Assembly (NCBI RefSeq): GCF_021917145.1
Contig: NC_061071.1
Span: 3,677,689 to 3,741,688 of the forward strand
DNA length: 64,000 bases
Source: Hypomesus transpacificus
Lineage: Eukaryota > Chordata > Actinopteri > Osmeriformes > Osmeridae
Direction: 5' to 3'
The notes beneath the pieces are model-generated. The model had not been told where the DNA came from. It made no database searches and worked only from the letters and a program-made list of their open reading frames with translations. The first letter of the stretch is position 1. The number at the start of each line of letters is the position of its first letter. This document shows positions 46,901 through 61,019 of the stretch, one piece after another. The translations under genes and the position numbers were made by a program.

Positions 46901-49900
46901 TCCGGCCCAGCCCCCAACCTGCCACCCAATGAGTGGGAACACATCGATGTGGTGAGCTCATAGGTCTACATAGACAGACCTCTCCTAATGGGGCATTCAG
47001 CCATCTCTGTCAAGATTCTTTTTCTGTACCTCATGAACGTGGATCGCTATGCTGCAGCGAGAAACACCTGCACAGGAAGGAAGTCAACCAGACCGGAAAC
47101 TCCTTTACTCTCCTGTTTTCTCATGTGCAGCCGTTAAAGTAAAAAACAAAAAAATGAGTTTGCAGTGTGCAGTACTAACAAGCAGCAACAACAGAGTGGC
47201 TTTTGTTTATGAACCCTTTTGTTGAGAATGTTCAATGGCCACGTTTGACAAGAGTGGATGCAGTACCTGTGCTGTCCTGCAGGGGGAGCTGGCGGCGCTG
47301 GAGAGCACCCTGCAGGCCCAGCAGAGCAGCCTGACGGAGCAGAAACAGCAGCAGGAGAGGTTTGCTGCCACCGTCACTGGACAGATGTGTCTGGAGAGCC
47401 AGGTGTGTACACACACACACATGGACATCATGACATACACATGTCCTGAGGGGGCAACACAGAAAGTTCTATATTATGTAGAGATGATGTCAAATGGCTG
47501 TGTGATGTTTCATGTTCCGGAGCAAGCGCCTCATAGGCTGTGGGGGAATGTGTGTGTGTGTTGAGGAGGCAGGGGCGGTCTCTGGAACACACCCAACCAG
47601 CTTTTGCCCTCTCCAAACCCCACACAGCCCAACGCCATGACACCATGTTGGGCAGAAAACATTTTATGACCATGCCACACAAGCATCTCTCCCTTTCTCT
47701 CTCTCTCACTCTAATGTCCTGTCTCTCTCCCCGTCTCTGGCAGTCCCTCTCATCAAAACAACACATCAAATAGCGTTCCATATTTAGCAGGATCCCTCTA
47801 CGGCTCCTGTGTGTGGATAATAAGCTGCTGAAAGGGGGGTCATGATGACTGGATTCAGGTGTCACAGTGACTACGCATCTAATCCCCTGAAAGTGTCTTT
47901 GTTTACCGCTCCAGGGAGCTGCTAGCTCTCTCCAGCCAGACGCAGATTCCTCCCTGCCCCACCCTAGACACACTCGCACACCCCCACACACACTGTGTCC
48001 CTCGAGCAGTGATTCCGTAAAGGTGACCCATTGCTGTCTTCCCTGCGATTCGAAAGTAAGATGATTGTTAAAGGTGTGTGTGTGTTTGTGTGCGGTTCCT
48101 CCCCCCCCCCCCTCCTTTCAGGAGCTGCTGCGCCTGTTTGGCGTGCCCTTCCTGGTGGCCCCCATGGAGGCGGAGGCCCAGTGTGCGTCGCTGGACCGGG
48201 CCGACCAGACCCACGGCACCATCACGGACGACAGCGACGTGTGGCTCTTCGGAGGACGCCACGTCTACAAGAACTTCTTCAGCCAGAACAAATACGTGGA
48301 GCATTACCAGTATGTGGACCTGCAGAACCAACTGGGTTAGTTGTGTGTGTGTGTCTGTGTGTGTGGGTGTGTGTGTGTGTGTGGGTGTGTGTCTGTGTGT
48401 GTGGGTGTGTTTAATTAGCCCCCAGCAATACAGCAAGGGCAGGATAAGCGATGATGTTGATGAAGCTGGTCTCTGATAGGTGTGATGTGTCAGCACTGGA
48501 GCAGGTGCAGGGATGGGGGGGGGGCAGTGATGATGGGCCACTTCCATAGTAGGCCAAACCCACAACGACCATACCATCCTTAATGCTACCATTCCATCAC
48601 CGGTCAAGCCATCCAGTAATCCCCCCCTCCTCTCTATCTCTGTCTCTCTCTGTCTCTCTGTCTTTGTCTCTCTCTCTGTCTCTCTGTCTCTCTCTCTTGC
48701 TCTCTCTCTGTCTCTCTCTGTCCCTCTGTCTCTCTCTGTCTCTCTGTCTTTGTCTCTCTCTCTGTCTCTCTCTCTTGCTCTCTCTCTGTCTCTCTCTGTC
48801 CCTCTGTCTCTCTCTGTCTCTCTGTCTTTGTCTCTCTCTCTGTCTCTCTCTGTCTCTCTGTCCCTCTGTCTCTCTGTCTTTGTCTCTCTCTCTGACTCTC
48901 TGTCTCGCTCTCTCTCTCTGTCTCTCTCTGTCTCTCTCTGTCTCTCTGTCTTTGTCTCTCTGTCCCTCTGTCTCTCTGTCTTTGTCTCTCTCTCTCTCTG
49001 TCTTTGTCTCTCTCTCTGTCTCTCTGTCTCTCTCTCTTGCTCTCTCTCTGTCTCTCTCTCTCTCTGTCTCTCTCTGTCTCTCTGTCTTTGTCTCTCTCTC
49101 TGTCTCTCTGTCCCTCTGTCTCTCTGTCTTTGTCTCTCTCTCTGTCTCTCTGTCTCGCTCTCTCTCTGTCTCTCTCTGTCTCTCTCTGTCCCTCCGTTCC
49201 CTCTCTGTGTTGGGGGGTGCTGCAGGTCTGGACAGGACCAAGCTGATCAACCTGGCCTACCTGCTGGGGAGTGACTATACGGAGGGGGTCCCAGGGGTGG
49301 GCTACGTCTCTGGGATGGAGATCCTCAACGAGTTCCCCGGACCAGGCATTGAGCCCCTTCTGCAGTTCAGGTGTGTGCGTGTCTCTGTTCAGGTGAGGTC
49401 GTGTGAGCCTATGTACTCCGATGTGTCTTTATCCCCAAGCTAAAAGAGACTGTATGTATGTGTGTGTGTGGGGGGGGTGTCTTCCCAGTGAGTGGTGGTC
49501 CCAGGCCCAGCAGGAGAAGCGCCTGGTGTCGGACCCCCGGGACACCAAGGTGAAGAGGAAGCTGAGAGGGCTGAAGCTGCAGCCAGGCTTCCCCAACCCA
49601 GCCGTGGCCCACGCCTACCTCCAGCCCCCCGTCGACCAATCAGACGGCTCCTTCTCCTGGGGGCTCCCACACCTCGACCTCATCAAGGAATATCCTTTGT
49701 GTGTGTGTGTGTGTATACGTGCCTGTGTGCGTGCCTGTATTTGTCACTGTATGTGTGTGTATTTCTGTGTGTGCCTGTGTTTGTTTTGTGTGTGTGTGTG
49801 TGGTTTCTTTCCTTGACCGCTGGAACGTTCTGCCTGAGTCGGTTTGGTTGGAACAGCAGGAAGACCGAGGAGGTTCTCCGGCCTGTTCTCAAGCAGCTCA

Positions 49901-50590
49901 AGACCCAGCAGGTGAGAGAGCACTTCACATGAAGGGGAGATTGACTCAACCTCTTTCGAACCAGATTCCACTCTCCCGACAATCCTTTTTTGCAATAAAA
50001 GCCTGTATCAACATCTCTCTCTCTCACACTGTCTCTCTGTCTCTCCCCCCCTACAGACTCAGTCGCGCATAGACTCGTTCTTCCGCTTGGAGCAGCAGGA
50101 CAGGCAGGCCATCCGCAGCCAGAGGCTCCGGCGGGCGGTCACCTGTCTGAAGAGGAAAGACGGAGGGGCGGAGGGGGAGGGGGACAGTGAACCAGAGGAC
50201 ACCGCGTCCAAGTCCAAGAAAGGGAAGGGGCGGAAGCAGCAGAAAAGAGGAGGAGAGGAGGAGGAGGGGAAGGGGGGAAAGGAGGCCGCAGGGGGCTCTG
50301 GAGGAGGTTTTCTGGGCTCCAAGCTTGCAGAACCTGCTTTTGGGCTGACGGAGGATGTGGGAGGGGCCAGCCAGGAGGGGAACCTCGCCCCCCGGCCTAA
50401 TAAGGGTGTGTCCCAGCCTAAGCCCCACCCACAGAGCCAGAGCAGTAGTTCAGGGGAAGACTGTGAAGGTGACAGCAGGGTCACCATGGTAACTGCCCGC
50501 TCCGTGTTTGAGGGAAATCCACGAGGCCGGGGGAGGAGAGGTAAGGGGGGTAGAGGGCGGGTCAGAGGCAGGGGCACAAAGACTCAATGA
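43774..50590 (+). CDS. ercc5: DNA repair endonuclease XPG (ERCC5)
   Basis: XPG cuts the damaged strand 3' of a lesion in nucleotide excision repair and stabilises TFIIH. Fifteen exons agree in phase: 43774-43861, 44029-44204, 44292-44407, 44566-44667, 44803-44863, 44997-45140, 45222-45420, 45499-46536, 46653-46951, 47283-47402, 48122-48335, 49226-49370, 49489-49689, 49827-49911 and 50057-50590, about 1173 residues (human 1186). The N nuclease block ([29 protein letters not shown]) and I block ([28 protein letters not shown]) keep the acidic metal ligands: Asp30, Asp77, Glu797, Glu799, Asp818, Asp820 and Asp869, offset by 8 from human in the I block. Between them is a long acidic spacer, mostly in exon 8. 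Exon 15 starts with a PCNA-binding box, QSRIDSFF. Exons 7 and 8 were chosen by homology; the exon 7 donor (gttcac) is weak. Confidence 0.97.
43862..44028 (+). other. ercc5: ercc5 intron 1, U12-type (GT-AG)
   Basis: The donor reads GTATCCTTA, the minor-spliceosome consensus, rather than GTRAGT. Near the 3' end CCTTAAT lies 12-13 bases before the acceptor AG, fitting the U12 branch site. The intron also holds a long GA microsatellite (43918-43994). Phase 1 is confirmed by the conserved peptide [10 protein letters not shown] across the junction. Confidence 0.85.
43918..43994. repeat. GA microsatellite in ercc5 intron 1
   Basis: A run of about 38 GA units follows a short GT run, in the middle of a 167-base minor-class intron. 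It takes up almost half the intron and ends about 35 bases before the acceptor. Confidence 0.95.
48624..49203. repeat. 580-base TC/TCTG pyrimidine tract in ercc5 intron 11
   Basis: The tract consists of TCTCTCTCTG units with irregular interruptions (tttg, ttgc, ccc), and sub-blocks of about 60-100 bases recur within it, so it grew both by slippage and by larger duplications. It runs to within about 25 bases of exon 12. The open frames across it on both strands are low-complexity artefacts. Confidence 0.93.
49690..49826 (+). other. ercc5: ercc5 intron 13, U12-type AT-AC intron
   Basis: The conserved protein (LDLIKE then FCLSRFGWN) can be joined in phase only if the intron starts ATATCCTTT and ends GGAAC, that is with AT-AC ends. 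ATATCCTTT is the AT-AC U12 donor consensus. TTCCTTGAC, a near-perfect U12 branch site, has its branch A at 49816, 10 bases before the end. No GT donor gives the right frame here. It is 137 bases long with a GT-rich middle. Confidence 0.92.
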
Positions 50591-51532
50591 ACTTTGAACT
50601 GACTTTGTGAGAGGGGACAAGAATGGAACTTTAGTACGCAGAAAATTACGAAGCATCCAGGGAATGGTAAACATTTTGAATGACAATGTAAATTCTTGAG
50701 GAATAAATGAACGTGTCTTTGTCATACTACCTACTGTGTCCTAGTCTATTGGCATACACTGCTGCTTGAAGGTAGCATGTAAGCCAAATGCAGTTGAAGC
50801 ACAGTCCACATGCAAAGTCCCCAGTTGATGGATTAATTACAGGATCTTCTACAGGTCTCAGCACAGTTTTTCCCAGGTTAGTCCTGCCTTTTTGATTGGT
50901 TAACAGTCTGACTGGCAGCTCAGGGCTGCCTGCCATTCAGCGGGACTGTATTTCAATCCTTTGAAAGGCCTGTCTCTGTCAACAACTGCTCCACAGTCAT
51001 CACACTTCCCTCTGAATCCGTGCTGGTGCTTTTATCTCGCCTCACCATTTCTCATTCCCTGTTTCACCCTCTCAAGCCTCTGTCAGGCCTCTTCAACAGA
51101 CGCTCTCTCTCTCTCCAATCTCCTTCCCTCTCTTTTTCCTCCCGTTTTCCCCTCTCTCTCTGTCTTCTTGACCTGTTTCAGTCAGTGCAGCTGCTGTTAT
51201 CTATAAGTAGACTTGTGTTGGAGGTGGTGATGGTGGTGGGGCGGGGGGGGGGGCGTAGAGAGAGAGGGGTAGGGACACAGAGAAAATGTAAGAGGGATAG
51301 AAAGAGATGGTAAGAGATAGTGGGGGCAGATTGGAGAGAGAGATAGAGGAACAGAGAAAATGGAGGGGGGGGCATCAGAGGGCACAACAGTTTCAATGAG
51401 CCCATAGCCTGGGGTGTCCTGAAGACCAAACCACCAGTAGGACAAACACCTGCTCCCGGCACACCGTGGCCCAGACCCTGAGGAGCACCCCTGAGGATAG
51501 CCAACCCCTCCGAGTTCCACATCAACCCAGAT
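50591..51532. other. ercc5 3' UTR and spacer to mettl21e
   Basis: AATAAA at 50702-50707 ends ercc5, 112 bases past its stop. The rest has TC-rich and G-rich patches and should hold the promoter of the next methyltransferase gene. No coding sequence is seen. Confidence 0.6.
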
Positions 51533-53867
51533 ATGGAGACCCAGCTGGGACAGTCTACAGGACTGACTCCCACCAAAACACCAGCTGAAGGTGAATACTA
51601 CACACACTGACCGTGGGAGGAAACATCAGTTAGCATGAAAGTCTTCCTGTTATGCTGAAGTATGCGAGCATTGTGAGGTATCTAGATTTGAATGCGTTGT
51701 ATTTAATATCCAAGTTTGAAATGACTAAGAGGGTATGTTTGCCTTGCGTCAGGCTGGTGAGGGGTGGTCCAAGTGGTGACAGACTTGTTTATGTGTGTGG
51801 TTAGGTTCCTTTACATACACACCGACACAGTGAGACTATAAAGTGAGTTTATGGACCGTTTATTGTCAGCCCTTCTCCTTGTTGCATAGCTCTACAGTTG
51901 TTCATCACACAGGCCACAAATAACTGTATCAGTGAAGCCAATGTGTTGGACCGGTGCAGGCAGAGGGTTAGCATTACACAGACGAGGACATTCTTGGACA
52001 TACTCTCGTTCTGGCTCTAGAGTTACTAATGGAGGTTTCGTGTAGAGAGGTAAAAGGATAGGCGAGCTTTGTTGAAAAATGGGAAATGTAAGGTTATGTT
52101 GGGATCAATTACCACTCGCTGTTATGGTCTGAAAAGCCTCAAGGCCGATGTCAAGGTCTGTAAAACAAGACCGAGGGATTCCTACAGCCCCGCTCCTCAG
52201 CCCCTCCCTCATGTTTAAAACAGGACAACCCTTGGTTTCCCCGCTGTCATTAACCCTTGTGTGTGCTGGCGGTTGCCTTGGCAGACGTTGCCGTGGACGC
52301 AGAGCTGGAGCACGCCATCATGGAGCGCCGCTTCTGTCCGCCTGTCATCACCACGCAGATGTGGGAGGGCTTCACCTACGCCGACACCGAGATCCGCATC
52401 ACCGAGTCGACCGGCTGCTACGGCGCCGTGCTCTGGCCCTCTGTATGCCTTTAAGTCTCTCTCTCTCCCTCCTTCCTCCCTCCCTCCCTCCCTCCCTCCC
52501 TCCCTCCCTCCCTCCCTCCCTCCCTCCCTCCCTCCCTCCCTCCCTCCCTCCCTCCCTCCCTCCTCCTCCCTCTCTTCTGGGCCTCTATCATCCCTAAACA
52601 AGGCGCAGATGTGCAATTGCACGGGGCTCAAGGAGGGACTTAGATGTGTGTTGGTAGATTAGGCCAGCTAGAACTGTAAACTGCTTTGTCATATATCTCT
52701 GGGAGTACAATGGTACTTAGGAATGATTGGCTGGACCTGATGTTAGTTTCCTCCAGGATCACAATGACTCTTATTGAGAGACTTGTTGGTTACTTGTAAC
52801 TGACTTAAAATGATTGTACTCGCTGTGAAATATATGATTGTTGCTTGCTTTTCTACAAGTACACTCTTGCACTTTTGAGGTTCATGTAGTTTAATTGTAA
52901 CTTGTTTAACTACATGCCCTTATGGTTCTTGCCTTTGGCATTTATTGTTTTTTTTACAATGTATGCTTCATGTTTTGGTTACCCGCAATGTTTGGGACTA
53001 TCTCGTTGTTATGATCCGTGACCTATGCACTTTTGTAAAAGTCGGTTTGGATAAAAGCATCTGCTAAATGCATAAATGTAATGTAAATCTCTTCCACCAC
53101 TCCCATCTATAGTATTGCATGGAGGGGGTTAAGTAGGAGAGAGGTTGGGGACAACATATATCATCCTCCTTATCTCTACATACTTCTATGTCGTTTAGGC
53201 ATCAGTCATGTGCTATCTGCTGGATGTGAACCGTGACAAATACAACCTGACTGACAAGAACGTTATCGAACTAGGTGCCGGAACCGGATTGGTATCCATA
53301 GTAACCAGCCTGCTGGGTGAGACTGAGCAAAATCCAACACTGCATAGAGTTCTAGAACAGAACTGTGTCCTGTGGCAGCTTCTTTTTAAACCATCTCTCC
53401 ACTTTTCCTCATTTCACATTTCACAGCCTAACCTCCCCCTCTCTCCCACCCACCAAGGTGCCAAGGTAACCTCCACTGACCTTCCAAATATCCTGGGGAA
53501 CTTGCAGTACAACGTCAGCCGTAACACCAGAGGGCGCTGCAGACACACCCCCGAGGTCACAGAGCTCATCTGGGGCCAGGAGCTGGAGCAACGCTTCCCT
53601 CAGGCCAGCAGTCACTTTGACTACATCCTGGCTGCTGATGTGGTGTATGCTCACCCCTATCTGGAGGAGCTCATGCAAACGTTTGAGCACCTGTGTCAGG
53701 AGGGCACGCAGATCCTCTGGGCCATGCGCTTCCGGCTGGACAAGGAGAACACCTTCGTGGAACGCTTCCAGAGCCGCTTCCAGGTGGAGGAGGTGTACAA
53801 CCTGCCCAGCCTCTGCATCAAGCTGTACCGAGCCTGGAAGAGGGTGGACCCTCGGGGGCCTGCCTGA
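51533..53867 (+). CDS. mettl21e: METTL21-family protein-lysine methyltransferase (METTL21E-like)
   Basis: This is a class I, SAM-dependent seven-beta-strand methyltransferase of family 16. Four exons agree in phase: 51533-51590, 52285-52442, 53199-53316 and 53458-53867, about 247 residues, normal for single-domain METTL21 proteins. Motif I is [13 protein letters not shown], the acidic loop after it is STDLPNIL, NTRGRCRHTPEV follows, and the family motif is DYILAADVVY. METTL21C and E are skeletal-muscle enzymes that methylate VCP and Hsp70-type chaperones in mammals; METTL21E is a pseudogene in human. It is called E-like because the downstream gene is the better METTL21C match; the split is tentative. 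The start has an in-frame stop upstream in the same exon. Intron 2 carries a TCCC array and an interspersed repeat. Confidence 0.85.
52452..52570. repeat. CCCT tetranucleotide microsatellite
   Basis: About 22 near-perfect CCCT units lie in mettl21e intron 2, beginning right after the donor. They generate Pro-Ser-Leu open frames that are not genes. Confidence 0.95.
52828..53088 (-). repeat. interspersed repeat, copy A
   Basis: Its reverse complement begins with the fish repeat tail tttagcagatgcttttatcc and aligns by eye over about 250 bases with copy B at 55.14-55.40 kb: shared blocks include gtgcatagg, cattgcgggta, gcatgtagttaaacaa and gcaagcaacaatc. I estimate roughly 75-80 percent identity. 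It sits in mettl21e intron 2. The family is non-coding; I cannot assign it to a transposon class. Confidence 0.8.
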
Positions 53868-53918
53868 GCCACTGGTGGAAGCGTGTGTATGTTACGCGTG
53901 TGTGTGTGTGTATGTTAC

Positions 53919-53953
<35 letters not shown>

Positions 53954-56917
53954 TCATATTACCAAAAATCCCAAAGGTGCTTAAAAGAATAATATGACAA
54001 AAGTATGACAGTATAGATACCTTCAAAACTGTGACTTATTTTTACATTTGTATGCAGTATGTCGCTTTTTATTGATTGTATTGTATATTATGCTTCCTAT
54101 ATGAAGATATATATTTTTTTCTATAGAAGCTTTCTCCAGACAACAGCATAATAGTTTTATTGCAAATGTTGTGTATAATACAACTAAAAAAAAATATTTT
54201 CATGTACAATATCAGATATTGTTTCTTTAATAAACCTTTTTTATAACATTCACGTTAAATAAACAGTTTATTCTCGATTTTTGCTTGTTAGTCTAGTAGA
54301 AACGTTACGTGTTCATGAAATAAAAATGACAATTTACAATGTGAGGCCAAGAACATATCTCTGGTCTAACTGACCCTCATGCCCTGGCTAAATCATCTAC
54401 AGACATCCCCTTTCCTTTTTCAGTCTGCAGTCGACAGATGGGATTCCTCAGGGTTTCCTATTGGCAGGGATCCACTCCATCTCACCACTGAGCTCCACTG
54501 AGCTCCACTGAGCTCACCGTTGTGGCACAGCCCACCATGGCTGACCTTATCAAATGTAATGACAGCCTCTTTTGCCTCCAATACTAAAAATATACATTCA
54601 TGGAGATGGTTGTGTTTCCCATAATATGATGCTGGTTGGTTGTACTATTTTGGTAAACAATATAAAACACATCTGTGTACATATGTAAAATTCCCACACT
54701 TTTTGGAACTAATTCAAATGACATTTTCCGACGGCCATACCCAATTTCTTTCTTTAATATCATTACTCATCAGATAGGGTGTGAATGTGACAGTGATAGC
54801 CACAGTATTAAATGATCTTATAAATGTACATGAAGCCCAGGTTCAGTTTCAGGTTGTACATTTGCCTGATGTTTTTCAGCTTGTAATGTAGTCTACCAGG
54901 AGGCAATGTGACGGCAGAGATGGAGAGGAGAGGGATGGCTGAAAACACAAGTCAAGGTTTTGGTCATCAGACTACGTGATCATTTTGAGTAAGCCACATG
55001 ATCGAGGAAATAGGATATACTAAATTCTTAGTCCATTACATAAAGTCATACACACCATGACAAGGCAAGAAAGTAACCTTGTTTGGAAACAGAGTTGAAA
55101 TCAGTATAATATCCTCATGATATCAGATGAAGAATGCATTTACATTTCACATTTATTCATTTAGCAGATGCTTTTATCCAAAGCGACTTACAAGTAAGAG
55201 CTTAACAAAAAGTGCATAGGCCAATGATCATAAACAACGACCAAAAACATTGCGGGTAGCCAAAACTTGAAGCACACATTGTGAAAAGCAAATAAGTGCC
55301 AATGGGTAGAACCAGAAGAGCATGTAGTTAAACAAATTACAATTAAACAACATGATCCTCGAAATAGCTACAGTGTACCTAGAGGAAAGCAAGCAACAAT
55401 CTTTTCTTGAAGGTGGGGAGACAGTCAGTATCTCTGATGGCAGTGGGGGGATGACGCCACCATTGGGGGGGCAGACAGGAAGAAGGATGAGAAGAATATA
55501 AATGATAAATTAACAGTATATCTTGATTATTACAGTGACTAGAAGAAAAACAACTTTGAAGATTTGCCTTGGCAAGATGTGTGGTGACCACAGAGTTCTT
55601 AGTCCAAAGAAGGCCACCTCACTACAACAACAAAGCTGTCAGAGTTGGACCATGACAACACCCCAGATGCTACTGTGAGGTCTCCATGCCCCTCTCTCAA
55701 CCCTTATTACCCAGCTATGTAGGCCACGACATACCAAGACTGAAGCAGGGGGGGGGGGCTGTGTGGGATTGTGAAATGTGAAATGAATAATTAGGACAGG
55801 ATACCAGAGCTGAGTCAGAAACAGGGTCGATTGAATCTTGAGTGTGGGATCAGGTGTTTAGAGGGGTGGGGTTGATGTGCGTGATGTCACTTGAACCAGG
55901 ATCATGGTTGAGAGAGCTCCTCGGATTCTGGGGATCCGATCCAACTGCCTCATCTTGTTACAAGTTGGAGAGGCAGAAACACTGACGCAGAAGGAGAGAC
56001 ACTGCCTCTCTGAGGGCAAGGGTGTGTGGGTGCCAAACACGGTGATTCGTTTTTAAATAGACAAAACGAGACAAAAATAGACTCAACATCTCAACATCTG
56101 TCAATAAAACCTGACTCATCCACCCACCCCAGCTACCAATGTGCAAAGATAAGAAAGGGTCAAATCACACTATGCCTAAAATGTTTCTTTATCCAAAACA
56201 TGATTGGTCAGGAATAGCCTCCCAACCCATTTATGAACAGACTTAAGAGGACTACTCCAACTCACACAACACATGGGTTGTTTAAAACACTGCATTCTAC
56301 AATTAGACAATCGACAAACATTGTTGTTGTGTTGCCCTAAACTCTCTCCTTCACTTCCTATGGGGTAGCTATATCAGGTATAAAGCATAACTGAGAGGCT
56401 GGCCAACCAGGGCCAAATACTTTACAGACACACATGTGAATCACAGCTATCCTTTGACCTAGCTGAAGAACGTGGGTGATTGGAGGGTCATTATCTATTC
56501 ATAGACTAAAGCTGATAGGTATACAGTGCTTTAGTAAAAAAGAAAACATAAACACATAACTGTGTTTATAACTAACTAATATCTACACAAAATTATAGAT
56601 CCCGTTATGAATCTATCCAAATAGTTACTTAACCCCTTAAACACACACTAAACACTAAAACACTGGGTCTTGTGTTTACAAAGATGGTCGGCGGAATGAT
56701 TTTGGCAATGCATTTATCAATCTGGCATCCTCACAGAGTGTTTAATACATGTTGTAAGTGTTTGTGAGTGTGTGTGTGTGTGTGTGCAGGTTTATCTGTT
56801 TGCATGGTTGAGGAAGTTTGTGTGCAAGCCTGTGTGTGTGATTTAGTGTGTTGATTTCACATTGCCACCCTCCTCTAAATATAGTCAGGCTGTGTGATGA
56901 TGGGAGTGTCTTGCAGG
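53868..56917. other. spacer between the two METTL21 genes
   Basis: A GT microsatellite (53898-53949) follows the mettl21e stop, and AATAAA at 54229-54234 is the likely poly(A) signal, giving a 3' UTR of about 370 bases. Copy B of the interspersed repeat lies near 55.14 kb. A short GT run near 56770 precedes the next gene. No further coding exon was recognised. Confidence 0.6.
55143..55402 (+). repeat. interspersed repeat, copy B
   Basis: This is the better-preserved copy, in the opposite orientation to copy A, beginning tttattcatttagcagatg. Beyond 55402 the sequence continues with gaaggtggggagacagtcag and a G-rich patch that also recurs in many fish repeats, so the full element may reach about 55500. 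No target-site duplication could be fixed by eye. Confidence 0.8.
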
Positions 56918-60729
<3,812 letters not shown>

Positions 60730-61013
60730 GAATGCTTCTGAGTCCAAGTCAAATGAAGGAATGAATGCAGTTGATTCATGTCAACTTAGTCACTGCTGTA
60801 CAGTACATATATCAGTAAAGTGAATCATACAGTACAGCTATCCACACACGAGTACAATTCACAAAACAACTAAGCAGAGGCTGTTTACATTTTTAAAGGA
60901 GGCCCTAGATTAAACAAACCTTTGTGGAACCCCTTTGGTGACCACTAGGAATTGATCAGGGGCTACATCTAACTTCATATAATGAGTTGAACCAAGAGTA
61001 ACAAGAGTTTAGA

Positions 61014-61019
61014 AATAAA
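61014..61019 (+). terminator. mettl21c: poly(A) signal, double METTL21C gene
   Basis: AATAAA lies 285 bases past the stop. No canonical signal occurs between the two methyltransferase halves, which supports one transcript. Confidence 0.55.

Noticed and set aside
48597-49250. Long Ser-Leu and Arg-Glu/Thr open frames on both strands
   Set aside because: They are translations of the TC/TCTG tract in ercc5 intron 11 and have no protein-like composition.
49690-49720. A GT donor within the GT-rich start of ercc5 intron 13
   Set aside because: No GT here keeps the conserved reading frame; the AT-AC pair with its branch site does.
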